DNA of 64,000 nucleotides from Rhodovastum sp963714255 (lineage in GTDB: Bacteria > Pseudomonadota > Alphaproteobacteria > Acetobacterales > Acetobacteraceae). The notes beneath the pieces are model-generated. The model ran no database searches. It had not been told where the DNA came from and saw only the letters and a list, made by a program, of their open reading frames with translations. The translations under genes were made by a program, and so were the position numbers. Every line of letters begins with the position of its first letter. The first letter of the stretch is position 1. This document shows, one piece after another, positions 35,016 through 43,606 of the stretch. Location: positions 1 to 64,000 of the forward strand of contig CAVQNU010000031.1 of NCBI GenBank assembly GCA_963714255.1, given 5' to 3'.

Positions 35016-36194
35016 CTACCGGGTTGCCGACCGGCCGCGAACGGCCCCGGCGCCGCTGGTGGCCGATTGCGTCGACCCGAGGCGTTCAGCGTCGATCTCT
35101 TGCAATTCGACCATGCCGGCCGGGAGCCGGCGGGTCAGATCCACCGCCAGCCCGCGTCGCGCCAGCGTGTCGAGCACCTCCGCGACCTCGCCGCACCATG
35201 TCTGCTCCATGTCCTGGTCTCGCAGCTTCTGCGCAGTGGCGGACTCGCCCGGCCCCGCCGCGCGCACGACATCGAAATTCAGGCGCTGGCGACGGGCGGG
35301 GTCCACGCTCACCCGGACATGATACGGGCCCCAGGCGCGCCTCTGGAAAAAATTCGCTCCGCCCTCGGCAAACAACGTCTCGAATCCCTCCTGCGGCGTG
35401 TAACCCAACTCCTGCAGCGTCTCCTTCAGCACCGTCCCGGCGTAGCTCCGTTCGGACTGGCGCAGAAAAGCGGCCGCCTGTTCGCGCACCTCATCGCCGA
35501 AGCAAGCTTCGCCAGACGCCACGCGCATCAGGCAATCCTGCAGCCGGCTGTCGGGCGTGGCACCGATCCTGTCGAGCCGTTGCAGCCAGTCACGCGCGTC
35601 GGCTGCGTCGCGATCGCGGCGCTCGGCCAGTTGCTGCTGCGCGGCCCGGATTTGCCGGTTTTCTCCCGCAATGCGGGCGCGCAGATCGGTCAGCAGCAGC
35701 GCCGCCGCCGCCGGATCGCCGGCATCGAGGCACGCCTTCGCACGGTCCTCGAACCCCGCCCGCAGGTCCGGCGCCGCGCGCGCATCAAGCGCTTCCAATG
35801 CCTGCCGGGCACGCTGCGCCAGCGAAGCCTCGGGCGCGGCCTGCGCCGCCGTCGCGCGTTCGCCGTCCAGCATGGCCGCGACCGGCCGCATGCGCTCGCG
35901 CAGCGCGATCAGGCTCTCCACACGTGCCAGCTCGTCGCGGAGGCGGATATAGATCCGGTAGCGATTGTTCAGCTCCGCCACGATCGCCTCGACGGCAGCG
36001 GGCGCGCCGGACGGCAACTCGTCCGTATACGTATTGATCTGCAGCTCGGGATGGCGGCGCTGCAGGGCTTCGAGCCGGTCGCGGAACTGCAGGATGCATT
36101 CCAGGTAATGCCGGAGAATGCGCTGACATTCCCGCGCAGAATATCCGCCGCCCCCATACACCACCCGCCAGCTGCCGCATTTGGGACCGCTCAT
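35016..36194 (-). CDS. helical/coiled-coil protein (module B)
   Basis: The 392-residue protein is helical in most of its length (for example LECILQFRDRLEALQRRH and LRARIAGENRQIRAAQQQLA). The C-terminal third shares a segment with the module A protein: LGYTPQEGFETLFAEGG against LGYQVAEGFETQYAAGG, followed by similar beta strands and a CGEVAEVLDTLARRGL helix. The N-terminus is also related (MSGPK / MSGAK). It therefore belongs to a family confined, as far as seen here, to these modules. It is located between the kinase (51 bases upstream) and the AAA+ gene (113 bases downstream), in the same place relative to AAA+ as in module A. Confidence 0.75.
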   Translation of the reverse strand: MSGPKCGSWRVVYGGGGYSARECQRILRHYLECILQFRDRLEALQRRHPELQINTYTDELPSGAPAAVEAIVAELNNRYRIYIRLRDELARVESLIALRERMRPVAAMLDGERATAAQAAPEASLAQRARQALEALDARAAPDLRAGFEDRAKACLDAGDPAAAALLLTDLRARIAGENRQIRAAQQQLAERRDRDAADARDWLQRLDRIGATPDSRLQDCLMRVASGEACFGDEVREQAAAFLRQSERSYAGTVLKETLQELGYTPQEGFETLFAEGGANFFQRRAWGPYHVRVSVDPARRQRLNFDVVRAAGPGESATAQKLRDQDMEQTWCGEVAEVLDTLARRGLAVDLTRRLPAGMVELQEIDAERLGSTQSATSGAGAVRGRSATR

Positions 36195-36245
36195 CGGGGT
36201 CGTTCCGCGCTCAAACGGACAAGCGGACCGCCCCGCAATGAAACC

Positions 36246-38624
36246 TCACGGCACGCGTTCACGGGCCACGTCCTGTGCGAGGGAATTCAGGTCGAGCTGC
36301 CCGACCAATGCGCACTGCCGTTCCTTTTGCTGGGGCGTCAAGCCGGCGTTGAGCCGCACGGGATCGTATCCGGCCGGCGCGTCCGCGGTCCTGGGCTGCT
36401 GCAGCATCGCGCCGACATGCACCCGCATGAGCCTGTCGGCAAAAGACCCGGGCTCCGGCTGGGTCGCTCCCTGGGGCCGCAGCGCGTCGACGCGGCGGCG
36501 GACATAGGCGGCCACGTCTTGCACCGCCGCGTCATCCATCACCGGGGTGGGCAGCGCCGCATGGCCGAGAATGGCCCGCATGTTGCTGCGGTGCTGGCTC
36601 CCGCTCAGCACCGGAAACAGGACATCATTACCGGCCAGCGCGCAGGACCATTCGTTCATTGTCTGCGCGGCAACACCCGCACCGACATAGGGCTGCAGCG
36701 CGGCGACGATCGCCGCGCGATCTTGCTGCTTTTGGGCCTCGGCCTGCGCCACAGCCCGTGCCTGCCACATCTGCCCGGTCTTCAGCACGCCCCAGAAGCC
36801 GATGGCCGCCAGGACCGCAACAACGGCCATCGCACGCCGAAAGCGCGCGGCGCGCTCGGCGTGCCGCCGCTCAGCGATCGGCCGGCCGTCGCGCTCGATG
36901 TCCGCCAGGCGTGCGGCAAGAACCCAGAGTACAGAAGGATCGTTCGCGTCCGCCCGCAGCAGCGGCGCCACCCACGGGCAGGCGCCCGCCGCCGGCGAGG
37001 CGAGGCTTCTGACGCAGGCAACGGCTGCGTCCTGCCGCGCTTGCGTATCGAGCGCGAGGACGAGCAGGCGGAGATCGCCGGCCGGCTCCAGCCGCACGAG
37101 GTGCGGCGCCCGCCGCCGCACCCGGGCATCGAGCGTCCGCGCCGCGGCAACGGCCTCGCTCCAGGCCGCATAGGCAGCGGTCAGCCAGTCTGCCTTCGTC
37201 AGTTCAGCCAGGCGCTCGCCGTAGCCGGGTTGCAACACGGCCGGCCAGGCCGCCCTGCCGTTCTGCGCGGCCACGGCCAGTTCGAGCAGAAGCGGGCGCG
37301 TGAGGCTCTGGCCGTCAACGACCGGCGGCAGCGACGGATCGAGCACCGGCAGGAACAGCGACAGCTTGGCCCCTGCGTCAAGGGCGCGGAACTCGGCCTG
37401 CTCGCCGAGATCGCGCAGCCATCTTGCGGCATTGTGCTCGCCGTGCTGCACCAGCCATTCATGCAACATCGTCAGCCTGGTGAGGTCGCGCTTGGCGTCC
37501 TCCCAATGCGCGCACATCGCCGCCGCCAGTTCGCGTCTGTCAGCACAGGTCCGGTCGGGGAACTTGTAAACATCCCTGGCCTCGCTTGCCGGCGCAGGCT
37601 GCGGGGGTGCCCGCAGCGTGGTATCCCCTTTGAGCCAGCGCTGCACTTCCCCGGCACGCCACCGCGAGGCCTGGTCATAGCTCAGCAGGCCCTGGCACAG
37701 CAGCCTGATCCGCGCATCCGCGATGCCCTGCAGCGGCACGGGCTTGCGGCCATTGAGATGAATGTCGATCGCCTGCTCGCTCACGTCGGCGAATGGATGC
37801 CGTCCCTGCGCGGCCTCCGCCACCATCATGCCCAGCGACCACCAGTCGGCCGCCGGCGAAATATCGCCGGCGGCGGCTTCCGGCGCGGCATAGCGAACAG
37901 TGCGCTTGACCAACGTCACGATTCGGGTGCCGGCATCGATGATCGAGGCGATGCCGAAGTCGGTGAGCACCAGTTCGGGCGGGTCGCGCCGCCGCAACAG
38001 CACATTCTCCGGCTTCAGGTCGCGGTGCACCAGCGGTGGGCTCAGCGCGTGCAGATAGGCAAGCGCATCCGACAATTGCTTGATGATCAGGCTCAACACT
38101 TGCTCGGGCTGCGGAGTGGCCCCCAGGTTTTTCAGCGATCCATCGGCCGCATACTCGATGATTTCATAAACCCGCCCGTCGCATTCGCCATGCTCGTGCT
38201 GACGGGCGACGAAGCGGGGGTCGAGCGTGGCGACTTTGTCGAGTATCTCCGGCTTGGGCGCGCGGCCAAGGCGGTACAGCTTCACGACCAGTTCTTCGCC
38301 GGTGCGACGATCCCGCACGACGACCAGAAGATCGGCCTCGTTGCCCGGCGCCAGCTCCTTCTCAACCTGGAAACGCGCGGCCAGCGCCTCGGGCAGCCGG
38401 ATCAAGGATCGGGCGGTCGTGCTGCGATCGGGAAGACTGCCGTCTTCCGCTCCGGTCTCGTGGGCCGTCTGGGGCGGGCGGCCAGGAGTGGCATCCTCAT
38501 GGGTCGCGCCGAGGATTTGCTCATCGCGGACCGTCCGCGAAGCCATGCCCTCCCGATCTGTCCGGACGCCCTCGCGGACAGTGCTGCTCTCCGCGTCTTC
38601 CCGAACTGTCATGTCTGGTCGCAT
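36246..38624 (-). CDS. membrane-anchored Ser/Thr protein kinase
   Basis: The 792-residue protein starts with a disordered segment (1-75) containing seven T-x-x-[D/E] motifs (Thr6, 15, 22, 31, 41, 53, 57; for example TVRED, TVREG, TVRDE). A kinase domain (about 83-350) is complete: VVKLYRLG (catalytic Lys), LVHRDLKPENVLL, LTDFGIASII, and VRYAAPEAA. A helical region and a single transmembrane segment (AMAVVAVLAAIGFWGVL, about 600) follow, then a C-terminal extracytoplasmic or helical domain. It is presumably active and lies at the head of the operon. ATG 38624 has GGAGCAGGTGCG upstream. Autophosphorylated threonines would be suitable FHA targets. Confidence 0.93.
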   Translation of the reverse strand: MRPDMTVREDAESSTVREGVRTDREGMASRTVRDEQILGATHEDATPGRPPQTAHETGAEDGSLPDRSTTARSLIRLPEALAARFQVEKELAPGNEADLLVVVRDRRTGEELVVKLYRLGRAPKPEILDKVATLDPRFVARQHEHGECDGRVYEIIEYAADGSLKNLGATPQPEQVLSLIIKQLSDALAYLHALSPPLVHRDLKPENVLLRRRDPPELVLTDFGIASIIDAGTRIVTLVKRTVRYAAPEAAAGDISPAADWWSLGMMVAEAAQGRHPFADVSEQAIDIHLNGRKPVPLQGIADARIRLLCQGLLSYDQASRWRAGEVQRWLKGDTTLRAPPQPAPASEARDVYKFPDRTCADRRELAAAMCAHWEDAKRDLTRLTMLHEWLVQHGEHNAARWLRDLGEQAEFRALDAGAKLSLFLPVLDPSLPPVVDGQSLTRPLLLELAVAAQNGRAAWPAVLQPGYGERLAELTKADWLTAAYAAWSEAVAAARTLDARVRRRAPHLVRLEPAGDLRLLVLALDTQARQDAAVACVRSLASPAAGACPWVAPLLRADANDPSVLWVLAARLADIERDGRPIAERRHAERAARFRRAMAVVAVLAAIGFWGVLKTGQMWQARAVAQAEAQKQQDRAAIVAALQPYVGAGVAAQTMNEWSCALAGNDVLFPVLSGSQHRSNMRAILGHAALPTPVMDDAAVQDVAAYVRRRVDALRPQGATQPEPGSFADRLMRVHVGAMLQQPRTADAPAGYDPVRLNAGLTPQQKERQCALVGQLDLNSLAQDVARERVP

Positions 38625-39482
38625 CGCACCTGCTCCTTTGAACGGCGCCCGTCCGCCTCAGCCACTCAATTCTTCGCGACATCAAGGATTCCGGCCATCG
38701 AAAAGGCCTGAAGCGTGATGAACTGATCTGCAGCAGGCCGCGGTGCGGTCCGGCGATGCGTGCAAGGCGGGCTTTGGTCAGGCGATGACCAGGAGTGGTT
38801 CGGCGGCGAGGTCTGTCAGCCTTGCCCGCTCGGGTCTGTTCGGTTTCCGTAGCAGCCGTGTTCTCTTGATGGCCAGAACGCCCCGCCATCAACGTCCGGC
38901 CCGCAGGGGCTGATGTTCTTGATCAAGCCGCGCCGGCACGAGCGAACTCAAACTGCCGGGCAGTGCCCTCGTCGTGCGGCTGCCCGATGGCTGCGCCGCT
39001 GCCTTCGCGAGCAACTGCCGCGCTCAGCCCGGGTGCGTGCCCTGCTGCTTTCGGCACATGGCATGCCGCTGCGCCGACCGCCGGTCGCGGCGCAGAATGG
39101 CGCCAACCAGACCAGCAAAGCGTGGAAGACCCGCTCGGCGCCGGTCACGACATCGCCGTGAAACGCGGCCACGCACGCCAACAGGCGTCCAACGCCGCCC
39201 AGACGCCCCGCCATATGGAGCCAACAAAGTCGCCGCGGCGGATCGGGGCATCGCCCCACGCTTCAAGCCTCGCGCGGGATCAACCGCCCACGCAGCGTTG
39301 CACTTTCCACGACATCGAACGGCCACATGCATGCGCCAGGGCCGGCAGGTCCGCCCGCAGCACAGGTTGCGCACGCGGCACGTCCGCGGGATCGGTCCCA
39401 AGTGCCGCCAGGTCGCCGGCGAGGCATGTCGGGTAGCAGTGCAACGACAGCTCCAAGCCGAGTCCTATGCAGCGCCCAGGTC
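38625..39482. other. gene-poor intergenic region
   Basis: About 860 bases between the kinase and the phytochrome genes, both on the minus strand. The frames open here have no recognisable domain or convincing codon pattern. The region must contain the promoter of the kinase operon close to 38625-38720 and the 3' end of the phytochrome transcript. No clear operator or terminator was identified. Confidence 0.5.
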
Positions 39483-42365
39483 CTATGCGGCGCCCAGGCG
39501 CGCCCCGGACGAAAACCGGCGCGCCGCGTCGAGTTGGGCGTGCCACATGCGCTCCCCCGGATCCTGGCAGACCGTCGCAACCGCGGCCTCACCCGACATC
39601 GGACGGGCAAGAAAATAGCCCTGAATGGCATCCACCCCGGCCAGCACCACCGCATTGAGCTGCACCTGAGTCTCCACCCCCTCGATCACGACCGTCAGCC
39701 CCGCAGTGTGCGCCAGTGCCACCACCGCCGCCAGGAACGACAAATCGGCGGGTGTCATGGTCGCATCCGGCGCGGGCACGAACGTCCGGTCCAGCTTCAC
39801 CACATCGGCGGGAAGCCGCTGTAGCGTCGACAATGACGAATAGCCGATGCCGAAATCATCGACCGCCACCAGCACGCCGAGCTGGCGGATTTCCGCAATC
39901 ATGGCCACCGCATTCTTATCGGTGAAAACCCCCTCGGTGATCTCGATACACAAGCGCGACGGAACGATGCCAAGTGCATCGAGTTTGCTGGCGATATCGC
40001 GGGCAAAATGCTTGCGGGCAAGCTGCAGCGGCGAGACGTTGACCGACAGATACACGTCCTGCTCGTCGGGAGCGACACTGGGCGGCGATTCGACCAGATA
40101 GCGCAACGCCTCGTCCAGGACCAGGTCGCCGATGGCGACGATCAGCCCGCAGCTTTCGGCGATCGGGATGAACACGCCGGGCGGCACGTTGCCGAGGGCC
40201 GGATGGTGCCAGCGGATCAGCACCTCCCAACTGCGCAAGGCGCCGGTGGCGACCCCGACGATCGGCTGAAACACCAGGCTGAACTGCTCGCGCGCCGATC
40301 GCAAGGCCGCATCGAGGCTTTGCTCGATCTGGAGCTGGCGGGATGCCTCGTCGTGGAGGGCCTGGACGAAGGCCGATACGCGGTTGCCGCCGTTCATCTT
40401 CGACTGGCGCATCGCCGCCTCCGCGGCCCGCAGCAGCCCGGCCACGTCGCCGCCGACCAGCACGCTATCGGCTACCCCGATGCTCGCATACATCTGGAGC
40501 TGCCGCCGGGCGATTTCGAACGGCTGACTGAAGGCGGCGAACATGCGGGTGGCCAGATCATCGGCCGTGGCAGCACCTTCGCTGTTCATCACCACGAACG
40601 CGTCGGCATCGAGCCGCGCGACCAGCTCGCCGGGCCCGGCCGCCATGCGCAGCCGATTGCCGATCTGCACCAGCAACGCGTCGCCGACGGCATGGGTGAG
40701 CAATTCGTTGACCTTTCTGAACCGATCGACGTTGATGAACACCAAAGTGGTCAGCGGCCGCACCGGAATGGCGGCGATGGCCCCCAGCCGCTCGTCCACC
40801 GCGAGGCGGTTGGCCAGCCCGGTCAGCGGGTCGGTGTCCCGCAGGCGCAGCAGCAGCTCGTTCTCGCTGCGCCGGACCAGCGCCTCCTCGACCACACGCC
40901 GCAGGTCGCGCGCCGCGCCGAGGTCCGCCTCGGTCCAGGCCGCCGAATGGCCGCGCACCTCCTCCTGCCAGGCCGCGAAAAACTCGCGCGGCTGCAACCG
41001 GCCGGTGACCGCATCCGGCTCCCCCTTGGCCGGGTTTCCGGCCCAGTTGACGGTCTGGGTCAGCTCCTTGCGGAGCCACACGACAGAGCCGCCATGGCAA
41101 CTTGGCAACGGCAGCAGCAGCGCCCCGGCGAAGCCGTCCAGGGTTGTGGACACGTCGCCCTTGACCGCCCGCAGGTTCGCCGTCGCCGCAACATCGTCGG
41201 AGGCGAGCGTGCCCAGGGCCGCGAGGATGGCGCGGAAGGAAGCGGGTTCCGGCGTGCGGCCAACCGCCATCGTCCGGTTGTCGATGCGCACCACCGCGCC
41301 GTCCGCCGGGACCATCTTCACCAGGTCGCCGATGCTGGAGGCGAGCGCGTCGGCGACGCTGGTATCCGGCCGGGCGAGCGCGCTGGTGATCACGCCAAGC
41401 GCGCGCTGGCGCCGCAGCCGGTCTTCCCCCAGCCCGCTTTCGGCCAGCGAGCCCAGCATGACCGACATCACCTGGCCGATCAGGTCGAACAAGGCGCGCA
41501 GGTCGGCGTCGACCTGCCGCGGCGCGTAATGGTGACAGACCAGCGTGCCCCACAGCCGCCCGGCCACGATCAGCGACACCACCGTGGTCGCTGTGACCCC
41601 CATGTTGCGCAAATACTGCAAATGAACCGGAGAGACAGCACGGATCGAGCTGTAGGTCAGGTCGATATCCGTCGGGTGCTTTCCTGGCGCGGCGAGCAGC
41701 GGCACCGGCACGGCATTCACGTCCGGAATAACGCGAACACGCTGCAGAAGATAAAGCCGCCGGGCTTGCTGGGGAATGTCGCTCGCCGGGTATTTCAGGC
41801 CCAGGAAGCTGTCGAGGCCTGCGGCACAGTGTTCGGCGATCACCTCGCCGCTGCCGTCCTCATCGAAACGGTAGACCATGACCCGGTCATACCCGGTTAT
41901 GCGCCGGATTTCGTTCACCGCAATGCTGCACAGGCCCGCGCTGGTGCGCGACAGCCGCAGCGATTGGATGACGCGCTGCGCCTGCGCCAGTGCCGGCTCG
42001 GCCGACGCCGTTGGCGTCTCGTGCAGAAGGTCGGCGCAGACGGCGCCCGATTTGCTGATATGGGCAAGAACGCGGACCCGCCCGTCAGCCGTTCCGGCAT
42101 CGAGCGCCGTACCGCCCGGATTGGCGCGCCGGGCCTGCACGTCGTGGCGGAGCAGCGCGGTCACTTCCTGCCCGAACAAATCCGCCAGCGGCTGGCCCAG
42201 CGCTGCGGCGGCGTCGGCGCCGAGAAAAGTGGCGAGGTTGGCGCTGGCATGGGTGACGCACCAGGTCGCCGGATCTGCCACCAGCAGCGCGCCATGCGGC
42301 TGCACGGCACCGGGAATGTTAATCGGCTCCCGGTCGCATTCCGTCAGCGGCAAGGGCTCGGTCAT
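39483..42365 (-). CDS. bphP: bacteriophytochrome with degenerate GGDEF and EAL domain
   Basis: The 960-residue protein is a PAS-GAF-PHY photosensor fused to GGDEF-EAL. Chromophore Cys10 lies in LTECDREPINIPGAVQPHG and the GAF signature PASDIPQQARRLYLL is present (near 200), so it should bind biliverdin and sense red/far-red light. The GGDEF motif is replaced (VARLDADAFVV), so diguanylate cyclase activity is doubtful. EAL reads WEVLIRW (EVL), but NVSPLQL, EITEGVF, VDDFGIGYSSL, VKLDRTF and VIEGVET residues are kept, so it is most likely a light-controlled c-di-GMP phosphodiesterase. No haem oxygenase gene for biliverdin was seen in the window. ATG 42365 is preferred over an upstream TTG. Confidence 0.95.
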   Translation of the reverse strand: MTEPLPLTECDREPINIPGAVQPHGALLVADPATWCVTHASANLATFLGADAAAALGQPLADLFGQEVTALLRHDVQARRANPGGTALDAGTADGRVRVLAHISKSGAVCADLLHETPTASAEPALAQAQRVIQSLRLSRTSAGLCSIAVNEIRRITGYDRVMVYRFDEDGSGEVIAEHCAAGLDSFLGLKYPASDIPQQARRLYLLQRVRVIPDVNAVPVPLLAAPGKHPTDIDLTYSSIRAVSPVHLQYLRNMGVTATTVVSLIVAGRLWGTLVCHHYAPRQVDADLRALFDLIGQVMSVMLGSLAESGLGEDRLRRQRALGVITSALARPDTSVADALASSIGDLVKMVPADGAVVRIDNRTMAVGRTPEPASFRAILAALGTLASDDVAATANLRAVKGDVSTTLDGFAGALLLPLPSCHGGSVVWLRKELTQTVNWAGNPAKGEPDAVTGRLQPREFFAAWQEEVRGHSAAWTEADLGAARDLRRVVEEALVRRSENELLLRLRDTDPLTGLANRLAVDERLGAIAAIPVRPLTTLVFINVDRFRKVNELLTHAVGDALLVQIGNRLRMAAGPGELVARLDADAFVVMNSEGAATADDLATRMFAAFSQPFEIARRQLQMYASIGVADSVLVGGDVAGLLRAAEAAMRQSKMNGGNRVSAFVQALHDEASRQLQIEQSLDAALRSAREQFSLVFQPIVGVATGALRSWEVLIRWHHPALGNVPPGVFIPIAESCGLIVAIGDLVLDEALRYLVESPPSVAPDEQDVYLSVNVSPLQLARKHFARDIASKLDALGIVPSRLCIEITEGVFTDKNAVAMIAEIRQLGVLVAVDDFGIGYSSLSTLQRLPADVVKLDRTFVPAPDATMTPADLSFLAAVVALAHTAGLTVVIEGVETQVQLNAVVLAGVDAIQGYFLARPMSGEAAVATVCQDPGERMWHAQLDAARRFSSGARLGAA

Positions 42366-42873
42366 GGCGGGTTCCAAAACGGGTCAAGCCGTTGAGTGCA
42401 TGTTCGACGACAGGCTAAAGCAGGGTGATGACCAAGGGGTTTCCGGTCGGCACAGAGCGGATCAGTGCCTTGCAGGCCCGCGCGCGCCCCTCAGCCCATG
42501 CCATCCGCCGCGGCGAAAGCCGGCGCCGAAGCCCACGGATTTTACCGTGTCATAAACCCTTGAACGATCCGGGAGCATGTGTGTTCGGATAAAGACTCTC
42601 GCTCATGGAGGCGGGGCGTGGGTCTTTCCTTCGACGGCGTGGCGGTGAAGCGCGGTTTGCGGCTTGTGGCGAGGCGTTGACGGCGACGCCTGGCCATGCC
42701 GGCCGATCGGTGCGGTTCCCTGCGTATGGTGCCAGACTGGTGCTGCCCGGCGCGCGCCTTCGTCCATCTTTAGCCATCGTCCACCTTTATGCGCTGGGGC
42801 GCAGCGTCTATCCTTCGCCGATCGGTTCACCGGGCGCTCCAGAGAGGAAGGGCGCCGAATCGCGGAGGCTGGC

Positions 42874-43020
42874 ATGGCGGCGGTATTCTCGGAACTCGTT
42901 CTCTACACGGTCGCGGCCGTGGTAACTGGCAGTCAGACCATCGGCATTCTCTCCGTTGCGGCAGCCGCGGCGGCGCGGATCGCGGGCTATCCGGTGCCGC
43001 TTCTCGTTCTGGCGATGTGA
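42874..43020 (+). CDS. possible small membrane protein
   Basis: This ORF encodes 48 residues. A GGAGG ribosome site lies 5 bases before ATG 42874. The product is hydrophobic (LVLYTVAAVVTGSQTIGILS and PVPLLVLAM), consistent with one or two short membrane segments. No homologue is recognised, and the isolated location makes this tentative. Confidence 0.25.
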   Translation: MAAVFSELVLYTVAAVVTGSQTIGILSVAAAAAARIAGYPVPLLVLAM

Positions 43021-43138
43021 TCCTCGGAATGCAGCCGATTTGGCACGACACGCTGCCGGCATGGCATGTTTGATTGTGACGCGGGCAGGAGAACGCGATG
43101 CCTCGCTGCAACATGATGCACCGCGATCTGCTGGCCAT

Positions 43139-43229
43139 GGCTGCGCTGTCTTACCTGGTGGCATCAACCGCCCGCGCGCCAGGCGCCTGCGCGCGGGCGG
43201 TTGATGCCACCGGGTAAGACAGCGCAGCC
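43139..43229. repeat. long near-perfect inverted repeat (41-bp arms)
   Basis: 43139-43179 and 43189-43229 are reverse complements with a single mismatch (CCTGGTGG against CCGGTGG in the mirrored arm), with a 9-base loop that contains the palindrome AGGCGCCT. The hairpin would be very stable and lacks a T tract. It is unlike the dispersed palindrome family in sequence. Confidence 0.8.
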
Positions 43230-43606
43230 AGCGGCTGGAGATACGCTACGAACTCGTGCGCGCGGCCGGCGCTTGGAAGATCGCCGGCATCCATGGCCGC
43301 TCCGCGGCCGCCGGTCCGGGCTGGTCGTTGCGGGAGTTGCTGCATTTGCACTGACGCCCACTTGCCGCTTCCGCTGCCCATCGCAGGCAATTTTCAATCC
43401 CCTAGCCATGAATTAGCCGGGTCCAACGCCTGCACCGGGCAGTGTTTGCGGTGTTTGCGCGCAGCCTGTTGACGGCTTGCATCGCCGTCTCGCACGGCGC
43501 AGGTCGGTTCGGGGGGCGAACGCCCGGGAATGGGTTCCACCTCCGCCTGACCTGCGGTAAGTGACCCCGGCCGTATCGTTCCATCCGTCATGTCGGATTT
43601 CCTCGT

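Larger units (their letters stand above)
42366..43606. other. 1.2-kb gene-poor region with large hairpin
   Basis: No conserved gene was recognised here, apart from one possible small membrane ORF (42874-43020) and the long hairpin at 43139-43229. Reading frames on both strands give no domain. The 5' region of the phytochrome gene (42366-42500) and the promoter of the radical SAM gene (43500-43606) must lie here. Confidence 0.5.

Noticed and set aside
38948..39259. Minus-strand frame of about 100 codons with some hydrophobic residues
   Set aside because: No ribosome site, no family, and composition like the flanking non-coding DNA.
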